A DNA stretch of 37,193 bases from JBNARI01 sp049718765 (GTDB lineage Bacteria; Bacillota; Sulfobacillia; DUMF01), in assembly GCA_049718765.1 (NCBI GenBank), contig JBNARI010000020.1, positions 1 through 37,193 on the forward strand. The letters run 5' to 3'. Within the stretch, counting starts at the first letter, position 1; the number at the start of each line of letters is the position of its first letter. The notes under the pieces are model-generated. The model saw only the letters and a list, made by a program, of their open reading frames with translations, did no database searches and was not told the DNA's origin. The translations under genes were made by a program, and so were the position numbers. Below are positions 24,973 through 32,695 of this stretch, piece after piece.

Positions 24973-25570
24973 CATGCTTGCTGGAGTAGTACTTGCTGCA
25001 GGGACTAGGACCATTCATGGGGTTCCTTCGGTCCTGGCGGAGTTCAAGGGAGAACCAGCGGTGGTAGCAGTGCTGAGGCAGCTGCGCGAGGCGGGAGTGG
25101 CGCGGGCTGTGGTGGTGACTGGTTACCGGGCGGACCTGGTCGAGGAGGCAATCCGTGACTGTGTGGGCAACTGGTTGCAGCAAGACCGGGGCTGGCTAGT
25201 CTTGGTGAGAAACAAGCGGTTCAGCGCTGGCCTACGGTCGTCGCTGAGCGCAGCTCTTCCGTTGACCCCTCAGAGCGCAGACGGCGTTGTGATGGCATTT
25301 GGGGATCAGCCTCAGGTTGGGGCCGAGGTTATGCGCTCGCTGGTTTCCTGTTTCAGGAGCGGACGCAGGATCGTTGCGCCTGTGTTCAGAGGGCAGCGAG
25401 GTCATCCCCTGGTGTTTGGAAAGGAGTTCGCTCCGTATTCTGTCTCTGACAGGAAGCGCGGGCCAGCTGCGCTGTTGCGCAGGTTCCCCCAGCTCGTAGA
25501 GGATTTGGAGGTTCCATCTGATGGAGTGCTCCACACAATAGGGAAAGGCGGAAAGGGGAGAATCCAGTGA
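24973..25570 (+). CDS. MocA/MobA-like nucleotidyltransferase, degenerate signature
   Basis: About 199 residues resembling molybdenum-cofactor cytidylyltransferase (MocA). Matching parts are GVVLAAG at the N-terminus, VVVTGYRAD, FSAGLRSSLSAALPL, the acidic GDQPQV, RRIVAPVFRGQRGHPLVF and a late DRKRGPAALLRRFP block. The nucleotide-binding signature, normally LAAGxSxRMGxPK, reads LAAGTRTIHGVPS, lacking the Arg-Met and Lys; activity may be lost or altered. The frame extends upstream in phase to 24761 through a toxin-like segment, and no strong ribosome site precedes ATG 24973, so the protein could be made as a longer fusion. It overlaps the next gene by four bases. Confidence 0.65.
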
Positions 25571-26127
25571 AGGACGGGAAGCGGTTGCAACTAAAAGAAG
25601 TGATACTTCTTTCGATTCTTGCTGCTTTGAGCATGATCACCAAACCATACGTTCACGCTGCGTTCGCGCCATTCGTGCGCAGCTTCAACGTACCCGTGGG
25701 GGTACTCGCGGGGAGCGTGTACATGGCTTGGGTTGTGATGGCAGGCATTATCGTGCCTTCGAGAGGTGCCACGGTGTTGTTCTGCGCGATTCAGGGTGGG
25801 CTAGCCGTACTCCTGGGCATGGGTGGAGCCCTTGGGGCGTTTGTGCCACTTTCCTACATAGCGCCAGGTGTCGCCATTGAGTTGCTGTATGCGCTAGTAC
25901 CTGTTGCGAGTAGATCTCTTTGGGTTTACGGACTTGCTGGTGCGGCTGCAAACCTAACTGGGGCCGTAGTCAACTCAGTCTTGTTCTTCCAGCTCCGTGG
26001 CAGGGTGCTTGCGATTTGGGCAATTCCCTCCGCAATTACTGGGGCGGTGGGCGGGCTGGCGGCTTACTTAGTTGCTCAGAGAGTAGTGCTGACAATAAGG
26101 CATCAGGTTCGCGAGCAGCACAGGTGA
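25567..26127 (+). CDS. ECF transporter S component (YkoE-like)
   Basis: A 186-residue membrane protein with about five or six hydrophobic segments (near 10-30, 40-60, 65-85, 90-115, 120-145 and 150-175). The layout KEVILLSILAALS, GVLAGSVYMAWVVMAGIIV, AIQGGLAVLLGMGGAL and APGVAIELLYAL resembles S components that bind thiamine precursors (YkoE type), but the substrate cannot be decided. GTG 25567 overlaps the preceding stop as GTGA, with AAAGGGGAG upstream. No ECF ATPase or T subunit is in the window, so it would have to use a shared energising module. Confidence 0.65.
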   Translation: MKDGKRLQLKEVILLSILAALSMITKPYVHAAFAPFVRSFNVPVGVLAGSVYMAWVVMAGIIVPSRGATVLFCAIQGGLAVLLGMGGALGAFVPLSYIAPGVAIELLYALVPVASRSLWVYGLAGAAANLTGAVVNSVLFFQLRGRVLAIWAIPSAITGAVGGLAAYLVAQRVVLTIRHQVREQHR

Positions 26128-26669
26128 AAGCGGTGCGGGGCCTCACCAAGAACCTGTTTTTCACGGGGATACGCCATGTTGGTAAGACAACGTTGCTGTG
26201 GCGGGCAGTGGGACACAGCAAGGTGGTCCCTGGAGGCTTTGTGGTTGAGCGCTGTGTGGGGCCTTCAGGTGAACGTGCGTTCCGGTTGCGGGACCTGCTC
26301 ACTGGCCAGGAAGCCATCGTTGCCAGGGAAACGCCTCTGGGTTGGCAGGCGGTGGTGGATGGGTTTGAAGGTGTGGGCGTTTCAGCGTTGACCAGCGGGC
26401 TGTCATCAGCCCGTTTGATAATCATGGATGAACTTGGCAACTTCGAGGTGGGTGCGCACATGTTTCAGAAAGCAGTACATTGGGCCTTGGACAGTAAGGT
26501 TCCTGTGCTTGGAGTGATCAAGCCAGACTCAAATCCGTTCCTGAACAGCGTACGGTCAAGGTGCGACGTTGAGGTGGTGGCGGTGACCGTTTCCAACAGG
26601 GACTTGTTGCTTGAAGACGTGAAAGGATGGCTTGCAAGGAATGTTCAAGTGGGACTCAAAGACAATTGA
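26124..26669 (+). CDS. THEP1-type nucleoside-triphosphatase/nucleotide kinase
   Basis: P-loop protein of 181 residues. Walker A is GIRHVGKTTLL (residues 15-25) and the extended Walker B is LIIMDELGNFE, the family's DE(I/L)GxxE pattern that identifies the THEP1/COG1618 group. A conserved GFVVERC segment lies between them, where relatives have GFxTxEV. GTG 26124 overlaps the ECF gene by four bases. Members hydrolyse NTPs; the biological role is poorly known. Linkage to an S component and a methyltransferase suggests a cofactor-related function, by inference only. Confidence 0.75.
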   Translation: MKAVRGLTKNLFFTGIRHVGKTTLLWRAVGHSKVVPGGFVVERCVGPSGERAFRLRDLLTGQEAIVARETPLGWQAVVDGFEGVGVSALTSGLSSARLIIMDELGNFEVGAHMFQKAVHWALDSKVPVLGVIKPDSNPFLNSVRSRCDVEVVAVTVSNRDLLLEDVKGWLARNVQVGLKDN

Positions 26670-27351
26670 GTGGTATGAGCGCGCTATGACCTTTTCCGAA
26701 TACCCTGCTGTGTTCCTGCCGCAGCTGCGGCAGGTGGTACGTGGAGCTTCTACGCTCATTGATGCCTGTTCGGGAACAGGCGCCCTGGCACTGGGCCTGG
26801 CTCCAGAGGTAAGCAAAGTGATTGCCGTTGACTGCTCTGGGGAAGCTCTGGCACATTTGGAAAGGAAGGCTCGGCAGCTCGGGCTAACGAACGTAGTGCC
26901 AGTTGTTGCTAGATGGGAAGATTGCCTAGTTGAGCCGGCGGACGTGCTGGTTGCAGCCCACCCGGCAAGCTGCGTGACGGGCTCTGTAGAAGCAATCCAG
27001 AGGTTGAAGGAGGTTGCCCGCAAGTCTGTGGCACTCATAGTCCCCACCGGAACTCAAGACTTTATGTTCGGCCTGCGTTCAGGAAGTGAGCCCAAGCAAC
27101 GCGTTATTGCGCAAGATGTGCTAGAGCTGCTGTCTTCCTTGGGAATTCGGTGGCACGCCCGGGACTACGAGTACGATTTCAGCCAGCCCTTTGACTCGCC
27201 TCAAGAAGCGTTTGAGTTCTTAAGCACTTACGTGGACCTGCCTGAAAGGGAGATCTGGAAGTGCGTTGAAACGCGACTCATCAGGAACGGTTTATCTTAC
27301 GTGTTCCCAGTTACCCGCAGGAGCACCCTCATATACTGGGATTGGGAATGA
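26641..27351 (+). CDS. Class I SAM-dependent methyltransferase, substrate unknown
   Basis: About 236 residues with a Rossmann-type methyltransferase core. Motif I is LIDACSGTGALALGLA (residues 39-54), followed by VIAVDCSGEALAHLERKARQLG (acidic end of strand 2 as VD) and VVPVVARWEDC. The motif IV region reads ADVLVAAHPAS. The N-terminal SKTIEWYERAMTFSEYP is ahead of the core and probably caps the substrate site. ATG 26641 overlaps the THEP1 gene by 29 bases; a TTG at 26632 is possible. No substrate can be named. Confidence 0.7.
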   Translation: MFKWDSKTIEWYERAMTFSEYPAVFLPQLRQVVRGASTLIDACSGTGALALGLAPEVSKVIAVDCSGEALAHLERKARQLGLTNVVPVVARWEDCLVEPADVLVAAHPASCVTGSVEAIQRLKEVARKSVALIVPTGTQDFMFGLRSGSEPKQRVIAQDVLELLSSLGIRWHARDYEYDFSQPFDSPQEAFEFLSTYVDLPEREIWKCVETRLIRNGLSYVFPVTRRSTLIYWDWE

Positions 27352-27381
27352 AGCATCTACCTGCCCCATAGCATTTTAGGG

Positions 27382-28548
27382 ATGGAAAAATTCCGCCTCG
27401 TCACCCCCTACCTTGCTGTTCAGCTGTTGTGCGCGGCTGGCGCAGGTATACACAGCGTGGTGTTTCCCCTGTTCCTGCTCGAGGCAGGTTATGACGAGTC
27501 ATTCTTGGGGTTCCTAGCAAGTATTGGAGCTGTGGTTACCGGCGGCGCAGGCTTGATTGCCCCACTGCTGTTAAGACGCCTTGGATTCAAGATCACCCTA
27601 GCAGCTGCCGTGGTGACTCACTGCCTAGTCACCGTTGTTCAAGCCCTATTGGCCACTAAGCTGTGCCTCGTCGTCGGCAATGTGGCCTCATCCTTGTTTG
27701 GCGCTTTGGTTGCGGTGGGCCACGGACCATATTTGTCAAGTTGGGGTAATAGTCACGTCAGCCAGAAACTCTTGAGCGTGAGCGCCGCAAGCACCACTGC
27801 GGTGTCTACCCTGGGTAGCTTGATAGGAGGGCGTTTGCCACAACTCATGGGAAAGCTAGTGCCAAACTTGAGAGCGGAAAGCATTGCTGCCTATAGGGCT
27901 TGCCTCCTTGGCAGTGGTGCATTGGTGGGAGCGGCCATATATCCTGCCATACTAGTGCAAGAGCAGAGGTCAAAGCGGGTGCGTGGCCACAAGGAGACGA
28001 GGCTGGGAACCTCGTTCCAGTGGACTTTGATAGCCTCAGTTGTACTCGGATTTGGGGCAGGCATGGTCATGCCTTTCATGAGCGCCTACTGGAAGAAGAC
28101 ATACGGTGCAAGTGCCGTGCAAGTGGGCGCCGTGACTGCCCTCACTGGCCTTGCAGTAGCTTTAGGAGCCAGTGTGGCCTACCCACTGGCACAGCTGCTT
28201 GGGGAACGGATTGCAATACCGTTGCTGTTGTTGGCGTCGCTACCGCCTCTTTGGGCGTTTTTCTCGCTAAAGCGAGGTATGGGGGTGAGCGTTTGTCTGT
28301 TCGCCTTGAGGACATTCCTTGCTAACGCTACTACTCCAATGAGAGTAGGCCTCCACCTGCAGATGGCTCCGCCCAAGGGACGGGAATGGGCTTCTTCACT
28401 GGATTGGCTTGCTTGGAATGTTGGATGGTCTTTGGGCTCAGCTTGTGGGGGCTACATTGCGGTGAGCTCCGGTTATGGCATGCTCTTCAGGCTCTGCCTT
28501 GGGGTGTATCTTGGGGCAGCGCTTCTCTACGGAGTGGCCCTTATGTGA
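27382..28548 (+). CDS. Major facilitator superfamily permease
   Basis: A 388-residue protein with about twelve hydrophobic helices in two halves. Helix 1 begins VTPYLAVQLLCAAGAGIHSVVFPLF; the loop between helices 2 and 3 has LLRRLGFK, an MFS motif-A-like element, and a basic central loop (EQRSKRVRGHKETR) separates the halves. Substrate is unknown. It lies 30 bases after the methyltransferase gene and may be the last member of that operon. Confidence 0.75.
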   Translation: MEKFRLVTPYLAVQLLCAAGAGIHSVVFPLFLLEAGYDESFLGFLASIGAVVTGGAGLIAPLLLRRLGFKITLAAAVVTHCLVTVVQALLATKLCLVVGNVASSLFGALVAVGHGPYLSSWGNSHVSQKLLSVSAASTTAVSTLGSLIGGRLPQLMGKLVPNLRAESIAAYRACLLGSGALVGAAIYPAILVQEQRSKRVRGHKETRLGTSFQWTLIASVVLGFGAGMVMPFMSAYWKKTYGASAVQVGAVTALTGLAVALGASVAYPLAQLLGERIAIPLLLLASLPPLWAFFSLKRGMGVSVCLFALRTFLANATTPMRVGLHLQMAPPKGREWASSLDWLAWNVGWSLGSACGGYIAVSSGYGMLFRLCLGVYLGAALLYGVALM

Positions 28549-28734
28549 AAAGCTGGGCAAAATAGTGTTGGCAGGAAATTCGCGCAGATTTATAGAAGAA
28601 CTATAAAACATTGCATAAGGGCAGGGTCTAGGAGGTTCGGAGTAGCTTCAAGGAACTAGATGGCAGCAGGAAGCGTATTACTCAGTCTGGCACGAGCTCA
28701 AACAATTGGCCCTGTCCTCACGATGACCCTGTTT
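28549..28734. other. Start of the 456-base gap between the MFS gene and the first M16 gene
   Basis: No gene is supportable. It contains the perfect dyad TTTATAG-AAGAA-CTATAAA (28589-28607), which could be an operator or part of a promoter. The rest of the gap (28735-28955) is very rich in hairpins and is listed separately. Confidence 0.4.
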
Positions 28735-28946
28735 AGCCGGTGTCAGACAAACCGGTAGGCGTCCTAACAGGACGCGGGAGGCGGGATTAGCTCCCCACCG
28801 GTAGGTCAGCACAATTTTGGTGGAAGCCCGAGCTTCCCCGCGTGAGCGGTCCGTGCCGGTTGTGGCCTTGCGGTGCAGCACTCCCGTCCGGGTGGGACTC
28901 CCGGGCCGAGGCCCCGTGTCGTTCTGCCCTTGTGGGGCAAATTAGT
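28735..28946 (+). ncRNA. Candidate structured RNA or leader, family unknown
   Basis: About 210 GC-rich bases hold a nearly unbroken series of stems: CCGGT/ACCGG (around 28737-28755); GCGTCCT-AAC-AGGACGC (28759-28775); GGGAG/CTCCC (28776-28780, 28791-28795); CCACC/GGTGG; GGAAGC-CCGA-GCTTCC; CCGC-GTGA-GCGG with a GNRA-type loop; CCCG/CGGG elements; and TGCCC-TTGTG-GGGCA near 28936-28950. It ends just before the GGAGG of the M16 gene. It does not match SRP RNA, tmRNA, RNase P RNA, 6S RNA or a riboswitch known to me. Strand is assigned by the downstream gene. Confidence 0.35.
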
Positions 28947-28955
28947 ATCCAGAAA

Positions 28956-29007
28956 GGAGGCGAAAACCTGGTCTGTGGGCCGGCTCAAGTTTCTTGAACC
29001 AGGAATG
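28956..29007 (+). promoter_or_regulatory. GGAGG-hairpin-ATG leader, copy B (before the first M16 gene)
   Basis: GGAGG (28956-28960), CGAAAA, then a stem CCTGGT (28967-28972) with ACCAGG (28998-29003), enclosing a second stem TCAAG-TTT-CTTGA (28985-28997), and ATG 29005. Removing the hairpin leaves a seven-base spacer between GGAGG and ATG. Confidence 0.55.
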
Positions 29008-30252
29008 AGTTTGAGTAGTTTAACCGAGGTTCTTGGAAACCACAAAGGGCGCCTGGTACTTTGGCCCACTCACAAATTCTCCACCCTCTTCTTAGCTGTT
29101 TTCCTATACCGACCGCTTTCACGACCTGCAGCTACCCACGTATCCCTTTTGAGCAAATTGCTCAAACGCGGCTGCAGGCGCTTTCCCACAAGTAGGGAGC
29201 TGCAAGCCTATTTGGACGATCTGTATGGGGCTGAACTTACCACGGGGGTCACAAAAATAGGCGAAGAGCAGGCACTTTACCTGCTGCTGGAGTTGCCCAT
29301 TGTGGGGACATGTCCTCTGGATGAAGGCATGGAACTGTTGTGGGAGTTGCTTGGCGAACCCGTGCTCAGTGAAGAGCACTTTTGCCAGGAGAAGGCGAAC
29401 CTCCACAAAGAGCTTGAAGACCTCAAGTCGGACAAAAGCAGGTACGCCACCATTAGGTGCGTTCAGGAAATGTGTCGCAACGAACCCTTCGGGGTGATAG
29501 AAATTGGAGAAGAACAAGACCTTCAGGGTGCTTGCTTGTCAGATGTGGAAGGTGAGCTTTCCCGGCTCATAGAGAACTCGAGAGTAGAGTTGTACGTGGT
29601 TGGTCCAGTGGAGCCAGAGGCTGTGCAGCAAGCATTTGACAAACACTTTCAAGCGTTGCCTGATAGGGGCACTAAGCTACCTGCTGAGGTGCAGCTTGTG
29701 AACAACGAAAGCGTCAGGGAAGTCCTGGAATACGATTTGGTGCAGCAAGCCAAAGTGTGTGTGGGACTCAGAACGAACGTCTTGCCGTCTGATCCTCTGT
29801 ACCCTGCATTGACGGTGTACGATGGCATACTGGGAGGGTTTGCCCACTCCAAGCTTTTCATGACGGTGCGCGAGAAGGCCAGCCTGGCATATTACGCGAG
29901 TTCAACTTTGAAACCATCCAAAGGGATCATGGTAATTCAGAGCGGCATTGACCCTTCCAATTACCATCGCGTGGTGGACATTATCTTCGACCAGTTGGAG
30001 CAAATGCGCAAGGGAAACATAACCCCTGAAGAGCTTGAGTGGACTCGAGCGAGCATTGGCAACCGTCTGAAAGCAAGTGCCGACAGCCCTAAGGGCCAGG
30101 TCTTTACCGAGGCTGAGCTGCGCAGTGCCTCCATGGGCTGGACACTGGAAAGGCGTCTCCGCATGCTTCAGGCTGTAACTCTAGACCAGGTTGTTGAGGT
30201 GGCGCGTAGGGTGCATCCCGACACGGTGTACCTCCTAACCTGCAAGCCATAG
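29005..30252 (+). CDS. M16 peptidase-family protein, non-catalytic partner (YmfF-like)
   Basis: About 415 residues from ATG 29005. The N-terminal half lacks the HxxEH zinc motif. The family block FPTSRELQAYLDDLYGAEL is typical of the YmfF group, and the C-terminal half has VREKASLAYYASSTL, the Arg/Tyr pair that binds substrate in the non-catalytic half of M16 proteases. With the next gene it should form a two-chain zinc peptidase. The start is uncertain: GGAGG lies far upstream of GTG 28975 (14 bases) and ATG 29005, but the intervening hairpin would bring ATG 29005 into range. The frame is open to 28873 without family resemblance. Confidence 0.82.
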   Translation: MSLSSLTEVLGNHKGRLVLWPTHKFSTLFLAVFLYRPLSRPAATHVSLLSKLLKRGCRRFPTSRELQAYLDDLYGAELTTGVTKIGEEQALYLLLELPIVGTCPLDEGMELLWELLGEPVLSEEHFCQEKANLHKELEDLKSDKSRYATIRCVQEMCRNEPFGVIEIGEEQDLQGACLSDVEGELSRLIENSRVELYVVGPVEPEAVQQAFDKHFQALPDRGTKLPAEVQLVNNESVREVLEYDLVQQAKVCVGLRTNVLPSDPLYPALTVYDGILGGFAHSKLFMTVREKASLAYYASSTLKPSKGIMVIQSGIDPSNYHRVVDIIFDQLEQMRKGNITPEELEWTRASIGNRLKASADSPKGQVFTEAELRSASMGWTLERRLRMLQAVTLDQVVEVARRVHPDTVYLLTCKP

Positions 30253-30306
30253 TCTCAGGGACTGTGGGACCAGTCACAAGAAACTCCAGGAAGGGAAAGG
30301 GATGGA

Positions 30307-31566
30307 ATGGGTTACCAGTGGCTGAAAGGGGAAGTAGTTTCCTGGCAAGCGCCTTCTGGGATCCCGGTACGGTTCATTCCCTTACCGGGATTTAACAAGG
30401 CGTTTGCTAGCGTCACCTTTGGCTTTGGATCTAACGACCTTAAGTTCAGGCTAGATGGTAGGGAGTTTGAACTGCCGCCGGGTACGGCGCACTTCTTGGA
30501 ACACAAGCTGTTCGAAGAAGAAGAGGGCAACGCGTTACTCCGGTTTGCGAGCCTAGGTGCAAATGCCAACGCTTACACTGACCACACCATAACGAGCTAT
30601 CTGTTTGTGACCGCTGATCGCTTCCATGACTGTCTGAAAGTGCTCCTAGAGTTCGTGCAGCACCCTTACATAACGCCCGAAAGCGTGGAGAAGGAAAAGG
30701 GCATCATAGAGCAAGAGCTACGCATGTATAACGATATGCCAGAAGTAATACTGGCACGCCAGATGCTTGAGTGCATGTTCTGGAGGCACCCGGTGCGAAT
30801 CGACATAGGCGGCACTGTGGAGTCCATCAAGGAAATAGACCACCAGACACTGCTTATGTGCCATGGGGCTTTTTACCATCCTTCCAACGGGATGCTTTTG
30901 GTTGTGGGTGACCTGGAAGTGGAGGAAGTAAAGCGGCACGTTGCCGAGGGATGGGCTGTTGGGGAAGGGCTGGCAGTGACCAGGGTAAGAGTGGATGAGC
31001 CTAGAACGGTATTCAAGCGTTCTGCGGAAGCATATATGTCAGTGGGGGTGCCCATGGTGGCTGTGGGGTTTAAGGACTTGCGGCTACCTGGCACTCCTGA
31101 GGCCCTCACAGTGCAGGAGATATGCACAAAACTTGCGCTCGAAGCCATGCTGGGTAAGAGCAGCCCATTGTATCAGGAACTTTACGATTCAGGGTTAATT
31201 GATGACACCTTCGACGCTGGTTATGAAGGGGAAGCAGATTACGGTTTCACGTACTTGAGCGGACGTTCAAGGGATCCTGAGAAGCTTGCTCGTCGGTTGG
31301 TGGATGAGTTGACCAACCTGAGGAGCGACCTGTTGGCAGAAACTCGGGTAGAGAGGGCAAAGAAGAGAATGCTGGGTCAAGCAGTGTTCCTGTTAAATTC
31401 CCCCGAAGCGCTGGCCCAAACTTACAACTCCCTTTACTTCAAGGGAATAGACCTTTTCGACTACGTTGACAAGATCCGATCTGTGCGGGTTGAGGATGTG
31501 GTAGACCGTGCCAAGCAGCACTTCACGGAGGAGAACTATGTGGTCTCCGTGGTGTGGCCCAGGTAG
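30307..31566 (+). CDS. M16 zinc peptidase, catalytic subunit (YmfH-like)
   Basis: A 419-residue partner of the preceding gene. The inverted zinc motif HFLEH (residues 62-66) provides the two His ligands and the catalytic Glu, and the downstream Glu ligand is expected in the EKEKGIIEQELRMYND block about 75 residues later. The C-terminal half lacks the Arg/Tyr pair, which is supplied by the partner. ATG 30307 is preceded by GGAAGGGAAAGGG. The gap to the first M16 gene is 54 bases. Members cleave small peptides; the natural substrate in Gram-positive bacteria is unclear. Confidence 0.88.
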   Translation: MGYQWLKGEVVSWQAPSGIPVRFIPLPGFNKAFASVTFGFGSNDLKFRLDGREFELPPGTAHFLEHKLFEEEEGNALLRFASLGANANAYTDHTITSYLFVTADRFHDCLKVLLEFVQHPYITPESVEKEKGIIEQELRMYNDMPEVILARQMLECMFWRHPVRIDIGGTVESIKEIDHQTLLMCHGAFYHPSNGMLLVVGDLEVEEVKRHVAEGWAVGEGLAVTRVRVDEPRTVFKRSAEAYMSVGVPMVAVGFKDLRLPGTPEALTVQEICTKLALEAMLGKSSPLYQELYDSGLIDDTFDAGYEGEADYGFTYLSGRSRDPEKLARRLVDELTNLRSDLLAETRVERAKKRMLGQAVFLLNSPEALAQTYNSLYFKGIDLFDYVDKIRSVRVEDVVDRAKQHFTEENYVVSVVWPR

Positions 31567-32563
31567 GAAAAGGTTAGTGTGGGTCCTGGGATGCTTGGTA
31601 CTGCTGCTAGCAATCGTGCTTGAAGTGGACACTTCTGTAACATACCAGGCCAAGGAGTATTGCCTTGGCACATGGGGGTCTGGTGACCGAGAGTTTGGAC
31701 TGTTGAAGGGTAGGGACGGTTTCCAATATGGCCCGTTGTGCTTTGCTGTGGGTCCTAGCCGTGAGTTGGTCATACCCGATGTTCCAAACAAGAGGTTCGT
31801 GATCGTCCGCTTTTCTCCAGAGGAGATTTCCGATTACACCTATACGCCTATAGCTGCTGTTAAGCAGGTTAGTTGCCTAGAAATGCTTGATGACGGATCT
31901 CTTTGCTATTCTGAGCCCTTGGGGGACAAGGTGTGGTTTTACCGGGGATCTGGGCTCCATGAGAACGTGGTGCTGGACGCTGGCAACAGGGACTGCCTTC
32001 ATTCGGTGGAGTTCCTTGGCGACGCGGGAAAAGGCAGGCTGTGGGTTGTAGAATCCCTTTGGAGCGAACGCACTCTGGAGAGACTGATTTGGCTCTTGGA
32101 ACCTGCCTCTGGTAAGAGGCGGCTGGTGGCTCGGTATGGCCCAGGACAGGAAGCGCTGGTATCGGCAGTCTCAGAGCCGGGTACCGGCTCGCTTGTGGTT
32201 CAACTGGGGGGACCCGAAAGCGCTGCTCAAAAGATTTGCGCTTTTGACGTAAGCGGCACGCTCAAATGGCAGAGGGGTGTAGGTACACCCGATGGAGCCT
32301 ATGTCAAGCTAGTCGGGGCTGACTCGGATGGATACTGCTACCTGATTGATACACAAGTAGATTGCGTACGTGTTCTGAGGGTGGATAAATCGGGTCTTGT
32401 GCTGAACAGGTTGTCAGTGTCAAACCCGCCCTCTGGGTTAAGACCCTTGGTTTGCAGGGTGGACCCCGCGGGGGCGATATACTTGGTGCAACCCCGCCAG
32501 CAGGGGTTGTACCTGGTTTGGTTTAAGCCTTCAAGTCGGATGAGAATTACGATTAGTCGGTGA
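31538..32563 (+). CDS. Membrane-anchored protein, possibly beta-propeller, function unknown
   Basis: I do not recognise a family. From ATG 31538 there are 341 residues: a short basic N-terminus (PGRKR), one hydrophobic anchor (about 13-30, VWVLGCLVLLLAIVL) and a long extracytoplasmic part. That part has repeating strand-rich units of about 40-45 residues, with patterns such as FAVGPSRELVIPD, LEMLDDGSLCYSE, KLVGADSDGYCYLID and CRVDPAGAIYLVQ, which look like NHL/six-bladed-propeller blades. GGAGGAG lies at good spacing before ATG 31538, inside the M16 gene, which it overlaps by 29 bases. Translational coupling suggests a shared role with the peptidase. Confidence 0.6.
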   Translation: MWSPWCGPGRKRLVWVLGCLVLLLAIVLEVDTSVTYQAKEYCLGTWGSGDREFGLLKGRDGFQYGPLCFAVGPSRELVIPDVPNKRFVIVRFSPEEISDYTYTPIAAVKQVSCLEMLDDGSLCYSEPLGDKVWFYRGSGLHENVVLDAGNRDCLHSVEFLGDAGKGRLWVVESLWSERTLERLIWLLEPASGKRRLVARYGPGQEALVSAVSEPGTGSLVVQLGGPESAAQKICAFDVSGTLKWQRGVGTPDGAYVKLVGADSDGYCYLIDTQVDCVRVLRVDKSGLVLNRLSVSNPPSGLRPLVCRVDPAGAIYLVQPRQQGLYLVWFKPSSRMRITISR

Positions 32564-32632
32564 GGGGCGTTCCCTGGCAAGAAATAGCTGCCACAGTGCG
32601 GGCTTGGTAATGGGTCATACGGAAATGGGAAA

Positions 32633-32695
32633 GGAGGCGAAGGCCTGGTCTTGGAAGCGCTTGGGTTGAGCGCTCGGGCCAGGGAGCTGATTATG
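32633..32695 (+). promoter_or_regulatory. GGAGG-hairpin-ATG leader, copy C (before fhs)
   Basis: GGAGG (32633-32637), CGAAGG, then CCTGGTC (32644-32650) pairing with GGCCAGG (32677-32683) through one G-U pair, with an inner AGCGCT/AGCGCT stem (loop TGGGTTG). The 3' strand overlaps the GGGAG (32682-32686) that serves ATG 32693, so the hairpin could also hide that site. Confidence 0.5.

Noticed and set aside
28735..28946. Assignment of the structured stretch to SRP RNA, tmRNA, RNase P RNA or a cobalamin riboswitch
   Set aside because: Their diagnostic conserved segments (for example GGAAGGAAGCAGC for SRP RNA, or the B12 box) are not present.
31508..31537. Upstream start for the propeller-like protein
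   Set aside because: ATG 31538 has GGAGGAG at good spacing; the ten extra residues simply read the M16 gene in another frame.
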